Made by a program: the position numbers and the translations under genes. Positions 60,638 through 64,000 of a DNA stretch of 64,000 bases are shown piece by piece (position 1 is the stretch's first letter; every line of letters begins with the position of its first letter). Below the pieces are notes generated by a model. It worked only from the letters and a program-made list of their open reading frames with translations, was not told the origin of the DNA and did not search any database. The DNA is from FEN-1219 sp035644475 (GTDB lineage Bacteria > Pseudomonadota > Gammaproteobacteria > Steroidobacterales > Rariloculaceae). The DNA lies in assembly GCA_035644475.1 (NCBI GenBank), contig DASQOL010000018.1, forward strand, positions 19,628 through 83,627, written 5' to 3'.

Positions 60638-61552
60638 ATGCAGATGCGCCCGACAACCCTGCCCAGCGTGTTGCTCGCGTCCCTCGCCGCGCTTGCCGCG
60701 GGAGGGGTCCTCGCCCAATCGGCTGTCCACAAAATCCCCGACATCGAATACGCCCGCTCCGGGACGGACGTATTGCGTCTCGATCTTTATGAGTCGGAGC
60801 GCACGACCAACGAAACGCTGCTCGTTTGGCTGCACGGCGGCGCGTGGGAGAACGGCTCCAAGGCGGCGGTCCCCGCGGGCGTGATCGGCCTCGTCGGGCG
60901 CGGCTACGCGATCGCGAGCGTCGACTTCCTGCCGGCGTCGGCGGCGCGCTTCCCCGCCCAAGTCCTCGAGATCAAGGCGGCCATAAGATTCTTGCGCGCG
61001 CAGGCTCGAACGTACGGCTACGACGCGACGCGCATCGGGATCCTGGGCGTGTCGTCCGGCGCGCACCTCGCAGCGCTCGTCGGCACGAGCAACGGCGAGG
61101 CCGAGCTCGAGGGCAGCCTCGGCGAGCATCTCGACCAGTCGTCGGCCGTGCAGGCAATCGTGTCGTATTTCGGCGCGTCGAACCTTATGACGATCCTCGA
61201 TCAATCCACGCCCTTCGGCGTGGGGGTACGCCAGCCTGCCTTGATCCGTCTGCTCGGCGGGCTGCCGAGCGAGGTGGAGCCGATCGCGAAGCTCGCGAGC
61301 CCGGTGTTCCACGTGGACTCGACGGATCCGCCGCTGCTGCTGCTGCACGGCGATCAGGACCGCCAGATGCCCATCAACCAGTCCCACGAGCTCGAAGGAG
61401 CGTACGAGCGGCAGGGCCTTAACGTGGACTTCATCGTGGTGCACGACGCGGGGCATGGCGGCGACGCGTTCTACGCGCCTGCGCACCTCCAGCGGGTGGT
61501 CTCGTTCCTCGACGCGGAGCTGCGGCCGAAGCGCCGGCGGCCGGGCACCTGA
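60638..61552 (+). CDS. Secreted alpha/beta-hydrolase (carboxylesterase type)
   Basis: 304 residues: signal peptide (about 1-27), oxyanion-hole motif WLHGGAWENGS, nucleophile elbow GVSSGAH (Ser about residue 145), acidic residue in LLLHGDQDRQMPINQS, catalytic His in HDAGHGGD. It matches the BD-FAE/esterase-lipase group that hydrolyses small esters. Start at ATG 60638 or ATG 60644 two codons on; neither has a strong ribosome site. It converges on the DUF1348 gene with 4 bp between stops. Confidence 0.87.
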   Translation: MQMRPTTLPSVLLASLAALAAGGVLAQSAVHKIPDIEYARSGTDVLRLDLYESERTTNETLLVWLHGGAWENGSKAAVPAGVIGLVGRGYAIASVDFLPASAARFPAQVLEIKAAIRFLRAQARTYGYDATRIGILGVSSGAHLAALVGTSNGEAELEGSLGEHLDQSSAVQAIVSYFGASNLMTILDQSTPFGVGVRQPALIRLLGGLPSEVEPIAKLASPVFHVDSTDPPLLLLHGDQDRQMPINQSHELEGAYERQGLNVDFIVVHDAGHGGDAFYAPAHLQRVVSFLDAELRPKRRRPGT

Positions 61553-61556
61553 GTCG

Positions 61557-62015
61557 CTAACGCAGCGGCAGCTCGTCCGCTGCCCAAGTCGGCCCCACGA
61601 AGCGGCGGTCGTGCTCCTCGATCGCGACGTCATTGATGCTCGCTTCGCGCCGCCGCATCAGGCCGTTGTCCGCGAACTCCCAGAGCTCGTTGCCGTAGGA
61701 GCGATACCAGCGCCCGGCGGCATCGTGCCACTCGTATTGGAAGCGCACGGCGATGCAGCGGTCGGTGAACGACCAAAGGCTCTTTCGCAAGCGATAGTCG
61801 AGCTCACGGGCCCACTTCCGTTCGAGAAAGGCCTTGATCTCGGCGCGGCCGCGGACGAACTCGTCGCGATTGCGCCAAACGGAGTCCTCGGTATACGCGC
61901 CGGCGACGCGTGTGGGGTCGCGCGTGTTCCACGCGTCCTCGGCCGCCTTGACCTTGACGCGCGCCGCCTCCTCGGTGAACGGCGGGAACGGCGGCCGCGA
62001 TTCGCTCGCGCTCAT
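61557..62015 (-). CDS. DUF1348 / NTF2-like protein
   Basis: 152 residues with the DUF1348 pattern: PPFTEEAARVKVKAAEDAWNTRDPTRVAGAYTEDSVWRNRDEFVRGRAEIKAFLERKWARELDYRLRKSLWSFTDRCIAVRFQYEWHDAAGRWYRSYGNELWEFADNGLMRRREASINDVAI. It is a small cytosolic SnoaL-like fold; function unknown. The start overlaps the stop of the upstream small gene (ATGA), so the pair is coupled. Confidence 0.88.
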   Translation of the reverse strand: MSASESRPPFPPFTEEAARVKVKAAEDAWNTRDPTRVAGAYTEDSVWRNRDEFVRGRAEIKAFLERKWARELDYRLRKSLWSFTDRCIAVRFQYEWHDAAGRWYRSYGNELWEFADNGLMRRREASINDVAIEEHDRRFVGPTWAADELPLR

Positions 62016-62233
62016 GCGCCCGGCGGCTCTTCCTTCGGCCCGCCGCCCCAGCGCTCCCGATGCATGTCCTCGGCCTCGCGCTGGATGTCGGCGTGCCGGC
62101 GCGACAGCAGCAGCTCGCCCGGCGGACAGACCCGCGCACGGATCAAGCCGAGATCGGCCGCGGCGTCGAACAGGCTCGGATACCACTGCATCCAGCCGGG
62201 CAACATTTGCTCCACTTGCTCGCGTAACGTCAT
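62012..62233 (-). CDS. Small hypothetical protein coupled to the DUF1348 gene
   Basis: 73 residues (MTLREQVEQMLPGWMQWYPSLFDAAADLG... ending GGGPKEEPPGA), Trp/Met-rich at the start and Arg/Glu-rich in the second half. I do not recognise a family. It is supported by the 4-bp overlap with the next gene; the longer upstream frame is made of P-family repeat sequence and is not used. No strong ribosome site seen. Confidence 0.5.
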   Translation of the reverse strand: MTLREQVEQMLPGWMQWYPSLFDAAADLGLIRARVCPPGELLLSRRHADIQREAEDMHRERWGGGPKEEPPGA

Positions 62234-62292
62234 CGGTGACAAGGGTCGAGTCGACGGCCCGAATCTATACCTTCGGGGCCAGGGCCCGCAAC

Positions 62293-62563
62293 GAACGGCG
62301 TCGGTCCGTCGTGTCTCACTTTCGCCCGCGATGCGCGCAACGGCGGCGGCCGTACCTCGAAGGGTCTTCCCGAGACCCTCGCGGCACAGGGCCGCAATTT
62401 GCCTCCTGCAATTGCGGCACTCCCGCCATCCCTGGCGGTCGGATGTGCCGCGCGGAGCCCCAGGGATGGTCTTCCGACGTGTCTCGGGAAGATCCTTCGA
62501 GGTGCGGCCGCCGCCGCGATGGGGCGAAGGGCGAAAGTGAGACACGACGGACCGATGCCGTTC
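62293..62563. repeat. P-family palindrome, copy C, with a nested insertion
   Basis: Outer arms of 35 bp (62293-62327 and 62529-62563, one mismatch), with core AGTGAGACACGACGGACCG. Inner arms (about 62346-62378 and 62480-62512) match at all but two positions. The centre equals the inverted centre of copy A except for a 51-bp S unit. Confidence 0.9.
62392..62442. repeat. S-family unit nested in P copy C
   Basis: Exactly 51 bp, beginning CCGCAATTTGCC and ending CTGGCGGTCGG. It interrupts the P centre between CACAGGG and ATGTGCC; those two are contiguous in copies A and B. Confidence 0.9.
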
Positions 62564-62655
62564 ATCCCCGACAAAAATTGAGTGCGTCGGGCTTGACGCT
62601 ACCCCCGCAGCTGTTAGGTTAGGCGCCAGTTTCAGAGGCCCGCCCGGGAATCCGC

Positions 62656-63864
62656 ATGTTATTCGGCGAAATCGTCATCGTCGCGCTGCAATCGATCCGC
62701 GCCAATTTGTTCCGCGCGGCGCTCACGATGCTCGGCATCATCATCGGCGTCGGCGCCGTCATCGCAATGCTCGCGGCCGGCAGCGGTGCGCAGAAGCGCA
62801 TCGACGACCAGATCGCGGCGCTCGGCTCGAACATCCTTACGATCAATGCGTCGAACTTCTTCGCCGGCGGCGTGTCGCGCGATCGCCAGACGCTGATGAT
62901 CGACGATGCCGACCACCTGCGTGTCGACAGCCACTACCTCAATGCCGTCGTGCCGGAGATGCAGGGTCGCGGCCAGCTCAAGCTCGACAACTTGAACACC
63001 AACACGCGGTTGATCGGCACCACCTTCGAGTACGCGACGCTCTTCAACTACAAGCTGGCCTACGGCCGCTTCTTCACGGCGACGGAGGACTCGGACCGCA
63101 AGCGCGTGGTCGTGCTCGGCCACGACATCCCCGACCGTCTCGAGCAGCCGGCGGACCGGTTGATCGGCAAGACGCTCGCGGTCAACGGCCAGCCGTTCGA
63201 GATCATCGGCATCTTCGAGAGCGCCGGCGGGTCGGGCAACAACAGTCCGGACCAGGGGTCGTTCATCCCGCTGCGCACGGCCGAGCAACGCGTGATGGGC
63301 AAGAAGCAGCTCGACAACATGAGCGTTCGCGTCGCCGACGACGCCCCGCTCGAGCGCGCGATGGTCGACATCGAGCGCGTGCTGCGCCGCGAGCACAAAC
63401 TCGCGCCGGGCAAGGGCAACGACTTCGCGATCATCGACCGGCGCGAGTTCCTGACCACGCAGCAGGAGGCCCAGCAGACGTTCACGTATCTGCTCGCGAG
63501 CATCGCCGGCGTGAGCTTGCTGGTCGGCGGGATCGGCATCATGAACATCATGCTCGTGAGCGTCACGGAGCGAACGCGCGAGATCGGCATCCGGATGGCG
63601 CTCGGCGCCACGCGCTTCAGCGTGATGCTTCAGTTCCTCGTCGAGTCAGTGGTGCTGTGCCTGCTCGGCGGATCGCTCGGCGTGGGCGCCGGCTTCGGTG
63701 CGGCGAAGCTGCTGTCGCACTTCGCGGGCTGGGAGACGTTCGTCGCCCCGCAGTCGGTGGGCCTAGCCTTCGCGTTCAGCGCCGGAGTGGGCCTGTTCTT
63801 CGGCATCTTGCCTGCACGCCGCGCTGCGGCGCTCGATCCGATCGAGGCGTTGCGCTACGAATAG
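62656..63864 (+). CDS. MacB-type ABC permease (single-unit)
   Basis: 402 residues: one membrane helix (about 15-38), MacB periplasmic domain (about 45-255; GSGAQKRIDDQIAALGSNILTI), and three C-terminal helices with the FtsX core VTERTREIGIRMALGATRFSVM and end DPIEALRYE. Unlike the permeases at 29-39 kb it is a single, not duplicated, unit. MacB-type ATPase and adaptor are not in the window. The next gene looks like an outer-membrane factor, so this is part of a tripartite efflux operon. The ATG follows GCCCGGGAATCCGC without a clean ribosome site. Confidence 0.9.
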   Translation: MLFGEIVIVALQSIRANLFRAALTMLGIIIGVGAVIAMLAAGSGAQKRIDDQIAALGSNILTINASNFFAGGVSRDRQTLMIDDADHLRVDSHYLNAVVPEMQGRGQLKLDNLNTNTRLIGTTFEYATLFNYKLAYGRFFTATEDSDRKRVVVLGHDIPDRLEQPADRLIGKTLAVNGQPFEIIGIFESAGGSGNNSPDQGSFIPLRTAEQRVMGKKQLDNMSVRVADDAPLERAMVDIERVLRREHKLAPGKGNDFAIIDRREFLTTQQEAQQTFTYLLASIAGVSLLVGGIGIMNIMLVSVTERTREIGIRMALGATRFSVMLQFLVESVVLCLLGGSLGVGAGFGAAKLLSHFAGWETFVAPQSVGLAFAFSAGVGLFFGILPARRAAALDPIEALRYE

Positions 63865-63874
63865 CGCGCCCGGC

Positions 63875-64000
63875 GTGAGCGCTACCCTGAAGCTATTCGC
63901 GGCGCTGCTCACGCTCGCGTGCTCCGGGTGCGCGCTGCACATCAATCGCGATCCGCCGCCGCCGCCGAACTTCGTCTACGAGCCGCAGACCAAGGCGGAT
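63875..64000 (+). CDS. Outer-membrane efflux lipoprotein, N-terminus (partial)
   Basis: From a GTG 10 bp after the permease stop the frame stays open to the window end: hydrophobic signal (about 3-15, LKLFAALLTLACSGC), then ALHINRDPPPPPNFVYEPQTKAD, a Pro-rich spacer usual at the start of TolC-type RND/MacAB outer-membrane lipoproteins. Only 42 residues are visible, so the assignment leans on the position. Confidence 0.55.
   Translation, partial: MSATLKLFAALLTLACSGCALHINRDPPPPPNFVYEPQTKAD

Larger units (their letters stand above)
62234..62655. other. 422-bp gap dominated by a giant palindrome
   Basis: 62293-62563 is P-family copy C with a nested S unit (listed separately). The rest (62564-62655) holds ACAAAAATTG and the leader of the ABC permease gene. 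No gene seen. Confidence 0.7.

Noticed and set aside
62230..62622. Open frames over the 62.3-62.6 kb palindrome, including an upstream extension of the small 73-residue gene.
   Set aside because: They consist of P and S repeat sequence and begin at arbitrary ATGs. The coupled ATG at 62233 suffices.

Overview
The window is GC-rich throughout, gene-dense, and reads as chromosome of a free-living Gram-negative bacterium. Outer-membrane exporters, a LysM lytic transglycosylase, lipoproteins, sigma-54 regulation and a siroheme sulfite reductase with its DUF934/DUF2849 companions point to a proteobacterium, probably a soil or sediment gammaproteobacterium. There is no rRNA, tRNA or other phylogenetic marker, so this is an inference. 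I saw no prophage, insertion sequence with a transposase, or CRISPR array.

Layout. 1-7.0 kb is one edge of an exopolysaccharide locus: a glycosyltransferase end, an asparagine-synthase-like protein and a MOP-superfamily flippase on +, converging on an export module on - (Wza-type exporter, Wzz-type co-polymerase, BY-kinase). A divergent gene encodes a membrane pseudokinase with a Calx-beta-like domain. 8.7-24.2 kb holds mostly unlinked metabolic and envelope genes: SodC, two PQQ-type dehydrogenases, a VOC protein with a histone-like tail, an orphan FtsX/MacB-type permease, LtrA, an EamA exporter, an ECF sigma / FecR-like / secretin-N operon, and a tannase. 24.2-29.3 kb has two secreted beta-helix proteins flanking a methyltransferase. 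29.3-42.9 kb is a large ABC system: four ~811-817-residue permeases in tandem behind one ATPase, divergent from a sigma-54 activator and its sensor kinase. 43-51.8 kb holds housekeeping and small membrane proteins (DUF456, holin-like, 2-dehydropantoate reductase, cupin, GST, MltD, HemD). 52.9-55.4 kb is a sulfite-reduction operon. 55.7-64 kb has a GGDEF/EAL protein, a cupredoxin plus outer-membrane protein pair, an esterase, and the start of a MacB/TolC-like efflux operon.

Two cross-cutting signals stand out. First, near-consensus sigma-54 (-24/-12) promoters lie upstream of the polysaccharide export operon, one beta-helix gene, the methyltransferase and the multi-permease ABC operon, which suggests one RpoN-dependent envelope/polysaccharide regulon. 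Second, three families of palindromic repeats are scattered through the window. Family P gives 120-270 bp cruciforms at 8.8, 9.1 and 62.4 kb. Family S has a 51-bp unit that lies inside two reading frames, after a stop codon, and nested inside a P copy. Family T has 26-33 bp inverted repeats with the core AGGGACATG, sits mainly at gene ends, and supplies the stop codons of several genes. No transposase that could move them lies in the window.
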